From NCBI GenBank assembly GCA_032629725.1, contig JAFEVB010000004.1, positions 310,001 through 374,000 of the forward strand: a stretch of DNA of 64,000 bases. The letters are read 5' to 3'. Source of the DNA: Gremmenia infestans (taxonomy: Eukaryota > Ascomycota > Leotiomycetes > Helotiales > Hamatocanthoscyphaceae). The notes under the pieces are model-generated. The model was not told the DNA's origin, ran no database searches, and saw only the letters and a list, made by a program, of their open reading frames with translations. This document shows positions 21,163 through 32,257 of this stretch, piece after piece. The translations under genes were made by a program, and so were the position numbers. Within the stretch, counting starts at the first letter, position 1, and the number at the start of each line of letters is the position of its first letter.

Positions 21163-23046
21163 TCAGAACGCGGCCACCGAAGGTATTTTTGGCTCGATAA
21201 GGCCAAGATGTCCTCTGATAAGGTTTGCTGAAAACCCATCAAGCACATCAAACCCAGTGCTATCAAGACTTATAATGTCATCGGGAATCAAGGTTTCGTT
21301 CTTGCGGATCGAGTTGAGATAGTCCAATTGCTCGGCTGTCAAGATCGTCTCGGCTTCTTTCATTGCGAGCATGTATTTCTCGTCCGAAATGGTCCCTGAA
21401 TCGCTGACAGCAAGCAAACGGAGTTTCTGCAGAAGGGCCTCTTTTTCTGGCACTTCGTTGGATGCTAGTGCACCCATGCAGAAATTCAGCGTCCGCATCA
21501 CTTCAGCCTGTGAGAGATTGGCGCTCACGTCAACAGAGCCTTGGATAACTATAGGACAAGAAACTCTGATTAGTACAAGCTTCTGTATTGGAAGAAAGCG
21601 CATGCAAAGCGCATGCAAAGCTTACTTGGACGGAAATGCTGGAAAGCACGTTCAAAAGACTTTTCGTCATAATCTGAAATAACGGGCTCTTCTCCCTCGA
21701 GTATTTGTTTCAAGGCGCTAGAAACCACGATCAAGAAGCGCGTGTAGGATGCAGCCACCTTCTTTGAGTGCCATGTAGCCGCAGCCAGCTCTGAGACTTG
21801 GCCTTTGATAGAAGCGCAGATGGTGGTCGCCGCCGAGAGCCCAGCATTGAGCGCGAGGTGAACACCGGATGAAAAAAAGGGGTCCACGAAACAGCCAGCA
21901 TCACCCGCGATGCGGACATAAGGGCTCGCATAGGCTGGCGCGTTGTACGACCAGTCAGAAGCGGACTTCACGTCGCTCACAAGTGTAGCGGCCGCGAGCA
22001 GGTCCCGCATTCCGGCGTTATACTTGAGAGTGTCAAGATATATTGCTTTGCTGTCAAGTCCACTGTCACGCTTCTTCTGTGCTAATACCTTCTGGTTTCG
22101 GACCACACCAACAGAACACTGCCCGTTGTGTAGCGGAATGTACCACGCCCACCCACTGCCATCGTGGAGGGACTCGAAGTAAGGGTTTCCTTCCTGCGCC
22201 GTCCCTATCCCAAACGTGCCGCCGTTGGTCCAGTAACCCCAGTTTGCGATGCTCTGAAGCTGTTCACCATTGTTCATCTGGCGATTCTTCAAGTACTTGG
22301 TGCTCATAAGCCCCTGACGGCCGCTAGCATCCACGAGGTAGTCGAAGTTGACAACGCCCGAAGCGCCGTCCTTACTTCTTGTCCAGGTGGCGGATTTCGC
22401 GCGGCCAGGATCCGGAATCTCGCATTCGGGATCAGTGCTTCGGGGGAGACCAGATGGGACGAAATCTACAGTCTTCACCTTGAAGCCATCGTAGATATGG
22501 GCGCCGCTTTCACCAGCGTGACGGAACAGGAGCTCATCGGACTCCGAGCGTACGACATTATAGGCATAGCCCTGGGGCCCTCCAGCGGCAACAAAATCGG
22601 TAGCTGTTGTTTTGGTCAGCAATGCTTTCCTGTTCGGTCAGCGGGGACAAAGACAAACATCCGGGTTCCTTAGAGTTGAGCTTGAACGTAGCACCCTTCT
22701 TTAAATTATAAGTCAGTAAATTGACTAGCTTAAGTGTTACACTGTTAACAGCAAGAATCTTACCTTGATCCTGAAGCCGTGAGCGTCGAACTTTTCATCA
22801 CAGTCTATGAAACGCATAAAGTGTCGAATGGAAGGCAGCATGCTCTCGCCCACATGATAGCTACATCAAGTAAGCGACCTGAGTATGGCTTTGTAGGTAT
22901 TCGGTGGGTACATACCGAGGGAATTCTTCGGCTTCGAGGACAACAGTATCAATACCCTCGCGTGCTAGAACAGATGCACAGTACGAGCCTGCTGGACCTC
23001 CTCCAACAACGAGAACGGTGCAATTTCTGGGAGGTTGGGACTCCAT
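21163..23046 (-). CDS. FAD-dependent halogenase (Rdc2-like)
   Basis: Five exons: 23046-22916, 22860-22764, 22698-22659, 22603-21626 and 21548-21163, giving 543 residues. The junction at 22659/22604 uses a GTTTGT donor and is the least certain. The N-terminus has the dinucleotide fold VLVVGGGPAGSYCASVLA, then HVGESMLPSIRHFMRFID and KKGATFKL carrying the lysine region used by Rdc2-type enzymes. The halogenase signature SGWAWYIPLHNGQCSVGVV (the WxWxIP motif) follows, then RIAGDAGCFVDPFFSSGVHLAL. Known relatives chlorinate phenolic rings of fungal polyketides using FADH2, oxygen and chloride through hypochlorous acid and the active lysine. It is the leftmost gene of the cluster and implies a chlorinated aromatic product. 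All motifs appear intact. Confidence 0.92.
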
Positions 23047-23637
23047 TTTCTTTTTTGGATGTTTTGAGATCTTTGAAAGAGTTGGTAAGGGCTTGAGATA
23101 ACCTATCACTCGAATATGATATAAGAGTACTGTATAGCCTAACAATACATAGACAAACCGAACTCTTATCTACCTCCACTCCTAATGTGATTCGTATGAC
23201 TGTGCAGCGACAAGCATGTCATGACTTCCCGCATTTTTTCAGCTCTTAGATATATGTCTACGGAGCAGGGACGAGCAAAAGGAAATACTTGTTCCTTGTA
23301 CCTGCATAGCCATACATAGTAAGCTAGTAAAACATTAAATCATTACCTACAATGAACTTTGATTTAATTAGTAGCGCCTGGTTCAAAAGTACGCGAGAGT
23401 CAGCTTACTTTAGTTGTTCTAGACTCTACAGGATAATATCTCTAATGTCATGATGTCAGCTGAGAATGAGGCAGCTTGCTGTACGACAAGGTTAGGGGGT
23501 GTAGAGCGCAGACCCTTAGCATGGACTCTCCTGGGCCTGGCGCATCAGAAATATGAATAAATATCTGGCGTGTGCTGCGTAATATTTTAGCTTAATGCAT
23601 ACGCCGCAAAAGATTCCGTTCTTCGGGCTCTCTCAAA
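23047..23637. other. Halogenase upstream region
   Basis: 591 bp upstream of the minus-strand halogenase start. It has AT-rich parts around 23320-23360 and no coding signal. Confidence 0.4.
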
Positions 23638-23829
23638 ATGGCAGGAGAGAGTCGGGATATTCCGTATCTATACGCTCTCACCGTGTGGAAGAAGGGCGTA
23701 GGGCTAGCTTATGCATACGCATATGGCTTCAAGAGCGTCCCGATTTTGCTTTTTGGAGGAATGATGATGGGTGGTCACATGGTTACATACTACATAGTCT
23801 TAGGCTTAGAGAAACCGGTTCTATGTTGA
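23638..23829 (+). CDS. Possible small hydrophobic protein (63 aa)
   Basis: ATG at 23638 preceded by CTCTCAAA, a fair fungal start context. The product starts MAGESRDIPYLYALTVWKKG and has a hydrophobic Gly/Met/Tyr-rich segment (SVPILLFGGMMMGGHMVTYY) that could span a membrane. No family was recognised and the frame is short, so chance is a real alternative. It lies in the 1-kb gap between the halogenase and the first oxidase. Confidence 0.3.
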   Translation: MAGESRDIPYLYALTVWKKGVGLAYAYAYGFKSVPILLFGGMMMGGHMVTYYIVLGLEKPVLC

Positions 23830-24109
23830 GTAGGAAATAATGTATTCTCTAAAGTCTATTCTGGGGCCTGCTCCAGCGTAAGAAGTGGAAAGTGAAGCAA
23901 AATCTAAAGGAAAATGATACTACATGATAAACATAACACTAGAACAGAGAGCTATAGCAGTAAAGCCGTAGATCTAAACAATTTGCCACCCTGAAATTTC
24001 CCTAATCTGGACCAAGTATTACAAGTGTAACCATATTCATCGCGAGATGATATTCTAGAAAGTGCAATAAAAACCGAATCTCTACACTCATCATCTAAAG
24101 TCCGATTGC

Positions 24110-25878
24110 CTAAGGATAATGTGTCGGTAACGGGTTGTTAAACGCAAAGAGATTCTCCGGATCCCAGGTTTTCTTAAGTGCTGCCAGACGTGGCAATTTC
24201 TCAGCACTGTAAATCTGCTCGAGTTTCTCATCTCCGTGTGCATAGTTGACATATACGGTCAGATCAGGGTATCCGGAAGTAGCAGCGAAGTCTTTACGGA
24301 TCTCGAGTCCTAGAGCATTTGATGCATCCCCGACGTTGCTTCCTGCTTCCCAAGAAAGTTCTATAAGTCTATAATTTCGAAAAAAGAAAAACAAATTAGC
24401 AACGATATTCCTATTTCGCAGGCTCTTCCAGAGTTGGGGGGTCCTTTTGCTTACAGATAGGTTACAGTTTGTCTCCAAGGATAAGCTGATGTGCTATCAG
24501 GTATTTCCCTCACTTTCTGGGGTGGGAAGCTCTCGAGGGATATAGAGTTACCGCGGCCCTCGGGATACTTGGCATAAAAGTCTACCAATTTCGCAAAGAC
24601 CGATATTGCGGTACTTGCAGACACGGTACGAAGGGCAGCGCTATAGATGCTTCTGATACCGAGGGGTTCGCAGATAATGGCATCGAAGCCGAAGCTCGTT
24701 TCAGTGTTAAGATTTTCCCAGGAAACGTCTGTGAGGTTCGTGAACACTGGCTGTACAGCTAAAATAGGAGCCATCACACGAAGCGCTTCATCTCGGGGAC
24801 CGGCGTATGCCCAGTTGGCTATAATTTCCGTCTGGAAACCTGTTAGAGCGACTAGTTCACTGGGATCTCGGGAATTATTTGATGGCGGAAACTTACTTGG
24901 TTGCTAGTTGTGTTGTAGAGAACATTGGTAATTGCGGCTAACTTTGCGGGAAAGGTTCCATTCCCATTGACCATCGAAGCTAGAGTATTGAAATAGGATA
25001 CATTCTGGGCGGCGGTGAAAACCATGTCCATGCTGGTAAAGATACCACTGTTGATGATCGGTTGGACCTTGTATGTTGCAGAAGTAATGACGCCGAAGTT
25101 GGCACCAGCTCCTCGAATTCCCCAGAACAAGTCTGAATTAGAAGTTTCGGACACTTGTAACACCTTACCAGAAGCAGTTACGACTGTTGCAGAGATAAGA
25201 GCATCACTTAGTAGGCCGTAGAGTCCCTGAAGACGACCGATTCCAGCTCCGATAGTAACTCCAACCATCCCGGGACAAGAGCATGTTCCGGTCTCTTGCG
25301 AAATGTTAGGCATAGAAATACAATAAGCATGAGGTGTCTAAACAACTTACGTATCTGGAAACCGGCTGCAAACAAGGGATCGACCATGTCTCGAAATCGA
25401 ACACCACCCCCGATTGTCATAGTTGATGCATTTTTATCGACTGTGACAGTTTTTAGAAGGCTGAGATCAATCGAAATGCCATTTTGAAGACGTCCTAGCG
25501 TTGTGCCGTATCCATGACGACCTCCTGTAGCTAGAAATGGAATCTTTAGATCCCTTGCTATATTGACCTAGATGAGATTAATCTCATTAAACTTCAGAAT
25601 TATATAGATGGACTCACAGCCTTCACAACATCTGCCTCATTCCGCACGGTAATAGAAGCTGAATATGTTGGCGGATCAAAAACGGTCCACCTTTCAGTTG
25701 CGTTGAAGAAGCTTTGTTGGCCAGGAAAGGAGAGTATATTGGGTGAAGTCCATCCCATACTTGGCTTAGTGAGAGCAGCTTTCAAGTCCACAGATCGAGA
25801 AGGATATCCTACGGCGGCGGTAAAACCACCGCGAGCGAACAAAAGACAAATTACACTGAGAATGAAGTAGTAAGACAT
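24110..25878 (-). CDS. Secreted FAD-linked oxidase (BBE/PCMH family), copy 1
   Basis: Five exons: 25878-25618, 25567-25351, 25294-24897, 24831-24455 and 24368-24110, giving 503 residues. A signal peptide (MSYYFILSVICLLFARGG) is followed by the FAD_binding_4 (PCMH) domain with ATGGRHGYGTTLGR, whose His is placed to bind flavin covalently. Next are GTCSCPGMVG with the candidate Cys ligand, GLYGLLSDALISATVVTA and FWGIRGAGANFGVIT. The BBE C-terminal domain ends YVNYAHGDEKLEQIY and DPENLFAFNNPLP. Such enzymes oxidise alcohols or phenols or catalyse dehydrogenative ring formation, and several act in fungal polyketide clusters. It is divergent to a second copy across 1,048 bp, with which it probably shares regulation. 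Confidence 0.9.
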
Positions 25879-26926
25879 ATTGGTAATTAATCTAGAAGGC
25901 AGAAGTACTGGTTTGATGGTGAGATATTCTTTCCCGTGTCTGGAACAGCAAACAGGAAAAGGTCTTCTATTAAACACATCTTTTCCTGCGACGCTTCCAT
26001 CCCTCTCAGCCTACTTCTGAAAGCTCCCGGAGGAGCTGGAAATAGTAACAATCCTACAAGAGTCAGAATAACCCGTGGGCTTGGGAAAATCGACGCAAAC
26101 ACGTAAGAAAAGCGCCATGATCATTGCCACTTGACAAATCTTCCGGTCATAGGGGCACTTAGAGACGGCGAAATCCTTTGATAGCGGCACAATCCAGGCA
26201 GTATTACCTATCAAGATCAGTCAAAGCCGTCCAGATATCCAAGGCGTCGCCGAACCGTCCCATGTATACTCAACCAGTCTGCCCTGAAAAAGAAAGGATT
26301 GTTTCCCGTGCGAAGTAAGATAAGATAAGACTGCATAAAGCCTGACTGGGCTGAGCAAGTCGTACTCACTTACTTAATTTCAGCCTCAAGTGTCCCAGGC
26401 ATGCGTGGCCCGTATGGCAAGAACGTGGACACCCTGTACTTTACATGGGTACCGATCCTCAAGGTGACCACATTGGATAAGCGGGCTGACTCTGATCTCT
26501 ATTATTGGTTTGTTTCATGGTCTATAATGGCTTCAAATAGATTATGTTCCCATGGAAGGAGCTTTGGTCGCACAAGTCGCTGCGTGCACGCGGCGGTGCT
26601 TTTGTGTTTGCTCCCTTGGTGTTTCCTCTGAACCGCAATGGTTTTCCCCTTTAAGTCTACTTTCACAATATTAGTAGAGGATTCGTGAGAATCTGAGCTG
26701 ATGGCATCAATAATGACACGGCTGAAAAAGCCATTACTATGACTGTTGGGTATGCCGTTCCGCTGGCTAGGCATCTAAGTCACCGAGGGGCGTTCTTCGT
26801 AAAGGGGCAACTTTGAGCCTATGGATGTGAAATAGGATGATGGTAAAGTGGAATCTATAAAATGCCTTTACTTTCCCACCAATTCAGAAATCCATTTTCA
26901 CACCACTTTCAAACACATCCGCAATC
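25879..26926. promoter_or_regulatory. Bidirectional promoter between the two FAD oxidases
   Basis: A 1,048-bp region between divergent starts. A TATA-like box CTATAAAA ends at 26862, about 65 nt before the plus-strand ATG at 26927. Frames inside (for example 26502-26774) show no family signal. No transcription-factor gene lies here. Confidence 0.5.
26856..26862 (+). promoter_or_regulatory. TATA box of FAD oxidase copy 2
   Basis: TATAAAA 65 nt upstream of the ATG at 26927, with a pyrimidine-rich leader (ACTTTCAAACACATCC) between them. Confidence 0.5.
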
Positions 26927-28689
26927 ATGACTAGACTCTCCGGCTTCGCAGCATTCGGTCTTCTACTTTTCCAATCTCTTGTCACTGCTTCTCCTCAACC
27001 ATGTCTCGATGGTCTTTGTTCTGTTACCCGTCTCAACATAACGTCCCAGCAGGTTGCTCGTGAACTTGGGCCGCTTCTTTCTCGTAACTCCAGTATCTTT
27101 GGCCCTGATGATCCTCGTTTCGCCAACACCACAGCGAGATATCAAGAATACCAGCCACCCACTATCAAGATGGTTGTTCAGCCTGGATGTGAAGCAGACA
27201 TTCCCAAAATAGTAAGTATAAGTTACCTCTTAAAGACACAGAAACCAAGATAGCTGACTCTCATCTAAAAGGTCAAATATTCCAATGCCAATAGCATTCC
27301 ATTCCTGACCGTCAACCGTGCTCATGGCTTGACTGCTACGCTGGGAAAATTCACCGGCATGCAAATTGACATGGGAATGCTGAGAGACATCACCATCCAA
27401 GAAGGAGGAAAAACCGCTATATTCCAAGGAGGAGCCTATGACGGACAAGTCATCGATTATCTCTGGGACAAAGGCTATGTTACAAGTACGTTTGCAATCA
27501 CCTCCAGTTTTTAGGCGGTCATGAAAGCTAATGAAAATAGCCACTGGAAGCTGTGCCTGTGTCGGTATGCTTGGACCTGGTCTCGGTGGCGGTCATGGCC
27601 GCTATCAAGGATTCTACGGAATGATCAGTGATAATATCGTCAAATTGAATGTGGTTTTGGCCAACGGCCAAGCCATAACTGTCTCTGAAACATCCAACCC
27701 GGATTTGCTATGGGCTATGAAGGGTGCTGGTCACAACTTTGGTGTTGTGACCAGCTTTGAGCTTAAGATTTACCCTCGTCTCGTTGATACATGGTACTAT
27801 AAGAACTATGTCTGGAAACAAGACAAGCTTGAGACTATGTTCACAGAGCTGAACAAACTGCACCTGAGAGCCAACAGCACCAGAGAGCTGGCAGTCAATT
27901 ATGGTACGTATGGGGTAAATGCAAGCATCAGTACAACTGAGGTAAGCCACGGAAACCCTTTCAATACCTGAAATTGAATTCTGACCTTCGTTTAGGCCGT
28001 TATCTGGTGGTCATTTACATATGCTGGACCGCAAAAAGATGCTAAACAGTATTTCGATGCTTTCGATAAGATTCCAGCAGAATTCGTTGAAGATGGGAAC
28101 GTACCATACAGCGGAATTCCCGATGCTACCCATAGCGGGGTGGACCAACCTCTCTGTGCAAAAGGGTTCGAACACGTTCACTCAACCACTTACCTCGATG
28201 CCTGGAATGTCACTAGCCAGCGAGAAATTTACGATCTCTTCCAACAGAAGATCACCCAGCAACCTTTGGTTGCCGGTTCCATCATTATGTTAGAGGACTA
28301 CTCAACGATTGGTGTGAAAGCAGTCGACGCCAAAACCTCTGCTTTCCCATGGCGTGACAGGAATCTCATGACGTTCGTATCTCCAGTCCTCCCTAATATT
28401 CCAAGCTGACATGTTCTTCATCTCTAGTGTTCATGCAGTGAACTTCCCGCCCAATTCTTCACTCGATGCATTTGCTACCGAGTGGGCAAAGGAGACTCTA
28501 GATCTGTTCAATAAAGGTTCTGGCATTCCACCTTCCACTTACGTGAATTATGCGGCTGGAAATGAGCCCATCGAGCAGATGTATGGGACTGAACCTTGGC
28601 GTCTTCAGAAGCTTCGTTCGTTGAAGGCTCAGTATGATCCTTCAGGGCGATTCAACTACTATAACCCTATTACTCCTGCAAAGTATTAG
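26927..28689 (+). CDS. Secreted FAD-linked oxidase (BBE/PCMH family), copy 2
   Basis: Five exons: 26927-27211, 27272-27485, 27541-27941, 27996-28372 and 28428-28689, giving 512 residues; the exon layout parallels copy 1. A signal peptide (LSGFAAFGLLLFQSLVTAS) is followed by VNRAHGLTATLGKFTGM (flavin His), TGSCACVGMLGPGLGGGHG (Cys ligand region, glycine loop), YGMISDNIVKLNVVLANG, MKGAGHNFGVVTSFEL, and the BBE C-terminal YVNYAAGNEPIEQMYG with DPSGRFNYYNP. Many Asn-x-Ser/Thr sites fit a secretory route. Exon 4 uses a GTTCGT donor. Two members of one oxidase family side by side suggest two successive oxidations in the pathway, or one oxidation and one ring closure; which is which cannot be told here. 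Confidence 0.92.
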
Positions 28690-29052
28690 AATTGAGTATT
28701 GGTAGAATGGATGGGAGAGAAGTGTTTTCTTTTGACATACTATAGAATTTGATTCTATTTATTGTATTATTATATATTTAGGTTTCGGATGGCAATGAAT
28801 CTTCATTCTCTGTTGCATTGGCTCAAACACAGTTACGGAGTGTGACTTCCAAGATATGAAACCGGCTACTATTAGCCAAATCCATGATGCATTTAGAGCT
28901 CCCAAAATAGAAACCAAAATAAATACCAGTCCTCTACGAGTCAAAAAACAAACATACTACAAGGGAAGTGTTAAACGTGTATAGATAGCATCGTCTTCAT
29001 ATAAAACCACTCTTTCTTCTCCCTTTTCTTGCTTCTATCTATGCATAAACAT
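28690..29052. other. Intergenic region between convergent genes
   Basis: 3' flanks of FAD oxidase copy 2 and the cupin gene, AT-rich around 28740-28780. Nothing else is seen. Confidence 0.5.
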
Positions 29053-29773
29053 CTACTTACTAGCCCCCCTACCCACATACTCCTTTTCCAAATCCCCCAA
29101 GAACCCCTCCATCTTAACCCCCTTGACGAAAACGTCCTTGCAATCCAGAAGAACCCACATCATTCTCCCCGGCTCCGTGCCCCCTCCAGAGATATTCTTC
29201 CACTTGTGCGCCGTTGCGCGCTGCACACTGACATCTCCCTGTCGCATAACCTTCTTCTCACCCGAATCGAGGATGAGTTCGAAGGTGCCGTCGATCACGA
29301 TACCGTAGTCGATGGAGACGGCGCGGTGGAGGGGGGATTCGACGTCGGGCGCGAAATCAATCATGCGGACTATGGATCCGTTGTGGTAGTGAAGTGGTGG
29401 CTAAGCATCATATGGATTAGCGTTCTGTCTCCCTCTTTTTGGGGGCAAGGAAAAAGAAGAAAGGAACAGAAAGGAAGTGATTGGTTACCTCTTCAGCAGC
29501 CGCCTTCTCAATATCAACATTCCCATTGAGTTCCACGGGCGTCTCCTGTGTCGAGTAAATGATATTCGCCACCGCTTGTTGCTCGCCCATCACACGCGTA
29601 TGACTGCCATTATCGGAGGACAGGAAGACGGACTTCCCGTCATCGTTGTGGCCTGTGATGTGTCGAAGGATCTGGCGTAGACCGGGTGCTGGGAAGGAAG
29701 ACACGTAGCCTGCGCTTACGACGGGCTCGGCCGAGGCCGTGGAGGAGGATGGTGCTTGGGCTGAGTCTGACAT
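29053..29773 (-). CDS. Cupin-2 domain protein of the salicylaldehyde-cluster type
   Basis: Two exons, 29773-29489 and 29400-29053, giving 210 residues. The N-terminal half is a variable region leading to GLRQILRHITGHNDDGKSVF. The cupin core spans the exon junction: PPLHYHNGSIVRMIDF, then SPLHRAVSIDYGIVIDG with the metal-binding His/Asp pattern, FELILDSGEKKVMRQGDVSVQ and the second His in RATAHKWKN. Cupins of this pattern recur beside HR-PKSs in the trichoxide, flavoglaucin and sordarial clusters, where they are needed with SDRs for cyclisation or aromatisation of the polyketide to a salicylaldehyde or alcohol. The role here is inferred from that context. The protein is probably cytosolic. Confidence 0.88.
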
Positions 29774-30218
29774 TTTTAGATTGGGATTGTGTTTCGGGGA
29801 GTTATTTGAGCTTGGTTGAAGATGAATGAAGGGGAAATTTGGCAGAGAGAATAGGGTTTAAATAGTTTTTCAAGGTTTCTTATGCATTTGATATCTGAGG
29901 TTCGGTCTAGTTCAATGTACGTGTAATGATTTTCTGACCTCTTGCTCTTCTCGTTTGTAGGCCATTTCACAGCTACTTTGACAGGTGCAGATACAAAATG
30001 TACCTTAGGGCTGATGCGCCCCCCTAAACATTAAGCGAGCCAATGAAAACAAGCTGGGAATAAGCTCTTCATGTATACTGTAGGACTTTATCAGTTCACA
30101 AGGGTCTATTCATTAATCGAGCTCTTAATCCTGACACCTGGTCCTGGTTTCGGTAATGTGTAAGCTTGTTTTTAGTAAATCTTCCTCTATAACGAAAAGC
30201 GTTATGATTTTCAACCAT
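29774..30218. other. Intergenic region
   Basis: Cupin promoter (minus strand) and 3' flank of the SDR gene. No further feature is seen. Confidence 0.45.
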
Positions 30219-31208
30219 TTAGATGTTGCTACTCAGAGTTGTGCCACCATCAAGGATAAAGTTACAGCCAGTTGCGTAACTCGATCTTGGGCTACAAAAG
30301 AACATGACAGCATCTGCAACTTCTTCCGCCATAGCAATGCGACCGAGAGGCACAGCTGCTTCAATCATTTTCCCAAGCCCAGGAATATCATCCATCGCTT
30401 TGCGTATCATGGGTGTATCAACCCAGGACGGACAGACACTATTGACTCGTATACCATAAGCTGCATTATCAAGTGCTACGAGAGGCCGGTTAGTTCAAAG
30501 TACGGCTCTGTGAGAGAGCATTTGCTTCTTACCTGCGTTCTTGGTTATGCCGATGACTGCGTGCTTGGATGCGGTGTATTGGATCATTTTAGGCGTGGCC
30601 ACAAAGGACGATGCTGATCCTAGATTAACAATGCTACCCCGAGTGCTTCCGCGGCCGGGTGAGAATGCATCGACGGGACACGATTCCTGACTTTTCATGA
30701 TTGCTGACATGGTGCGTGTCACAATGAAGGTCCCTGTTGCGTTCACCTCTAACATGTTCTTGAATTCCTCAATATCAGCTTCCGCGGTCTCACTCGCAGT
30801 CTTGACCCCCACCTAAAATCCAACTCAATTTAGCTGAAACGCTCTCTAGCTCGCATTTTGGAGGATAAGCTTACACCAGCGCTATTCACGCAGTAATCAA
30901 TGCGGCCAAAGGTTCTAAATGCATGATCCATAGCTGCCTGAACTGAGTTCTGTTGTGTAACATCAACCACCACGCTTTCTGCACTGAAATCGGGATTGGT
31001 GGAATGTGATTGGCATTCTCTGGCGACAGCTTGGGCAGCTTCGAGATTGAGATCGGCAAGCGTGAGAGTGCGCGCCCCATACTTGGCGAAGGCGATGGCA
31101 CAGCTGCGTCCGATGCCACTAGCTAAGAATGGTTAGCCGGTACGAATCGTAAGGGGGAACCCAAGGGTACCAGCCTCCAATCACAAAAGCGCAACCTGTG
31201 ATATCCAT
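30219..31208 (-). CDS. Short-chain dehydrogenase/reductase 1
   Basis: Four exons: a short first exon from 31208 to about 31174, then about 31127-30875, 30812-30533 and 30475-30219, giving roughly 270 residues. MDITGCAFVIGG leads into GIGRSCAIAFAKYGARTLTLADL (NAD(P) site), YCVNSAG, NATGTFIVTRTMSAIM, NLGSASSFVATPKMIQYTASK with the catalytic Ser and Tyr-x3-Lys, NSVCPSWVDTPM and the C-terminal GCNFILDGGTTL. The first splice junction is awkward: no canonical GT-AG choice gives the usual TGGxSGIG loop exactly, so either a GC donor or a one-residue shorter loop is used. This SDR type accompanies the HR-PKS and cupin in salicylaldehyde clusters, where it handles redox at alcohol or ketone positions. 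Confidence 0.85.
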
Positions 31209-32257
31209 GTTGTTTGCGGATGGTGTGGGAAAGAGATTGATAGTATTTCAAGGAGGGTATTCGTAAATTATCGGCATTTTATGGAATACCGAACGAGGCT
31301 TGAATGGTGGCGTATGGTAAGCTGACGGCTGTGTAAACATGGGCGGTTTTTAATTGATTAATTAATTATAATTCTAAGCCCAGTCCTATCTACTAGTGTT
31401 TATAAAAAGACGGTAGATTCTATTAAATTCTTACCATATTTGCATTACATTTAAGTATAACATCAGAATTTTATCCGCTCTGATTAAAGCCAATCGCCCA
31501 TATTATACCTATCTAGGTAGTAGATAGGTGTGGTGTGGGTCGGGTTAACCATAAATGCCGTGCATGCTGCATGCGCAGGGAAGGGAAGGGACGAATGCGG
31601 GGGCGGGGCAATTTAGTGCCGAGTAATGCAGCCCTATGTAACAGCCCTACAGGTAAGATTACCCCAAGATCTAATTCATTCTCTGGATGCAGTCAGGCTG
31701 AGTCAGATACCATCATCCTAGTAGGGTACTAGGGTACTAGGGTACTAGAGTACTAGGGCACCTTTACTCCCGTAAAACCTTATCTCCAGCTCTCCGCGGA
31801 GAGCGAGTTTACAAGTGTACAGTCCGCGCTTTCGTAGCATCTACGGTAATTGCATGTGATGTGGTACTTTACCATACTGTATTGTATCTTTGCGGAGAGA
31901 CTCCAACTTCCAGGCCGTAACATTCTCAGCCGCAATATTCGTAAGCAGTGCAGTCCCCTTATTCCCATTCGTTTGCAGCCATGACAAAGAATTGAGGTAT
32001 CGGTCTACCAAAACTATTCATCCGCAGTCAGGACAAAGGATTCTCAGTCTTCCCGAGGCCGTGTATGCCTCCACCCATTAGCAGTATAACTTGCAAATTC
32101 GACACAACTTCATCGTCTTCACCCAAAGCCTCAACTGACTCTGCATGATCAACCCACAACCACATAGCTACTGCGTCTTAACCTTGAAGCTTCTTTCCCC
32201 TCTGCCGCTGCCTCACAGACCATCTCCCAACGAACGTCCTTCGCCCAAGCCGCAGAT
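31209..32257. promoter_or_regulatory. Divergent promoter region of SDR1 and SDR2
   Basis: 1,049 bp between divergent starts. It contains an AT-rich tract (31350-31480) and an 8-bp tandem repeat at 31724-31755. No gene is seen. Confidence 0.45.
31724..31755. repeat. 8-bp tandem repeat (GGGTACTA)x4
   Basis: Three perfect GGGTACTA units and a fourth with one change (GAGTACTA), followed by GGG. It lies within the divergent SDR promoter. Confidence 0.85.
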
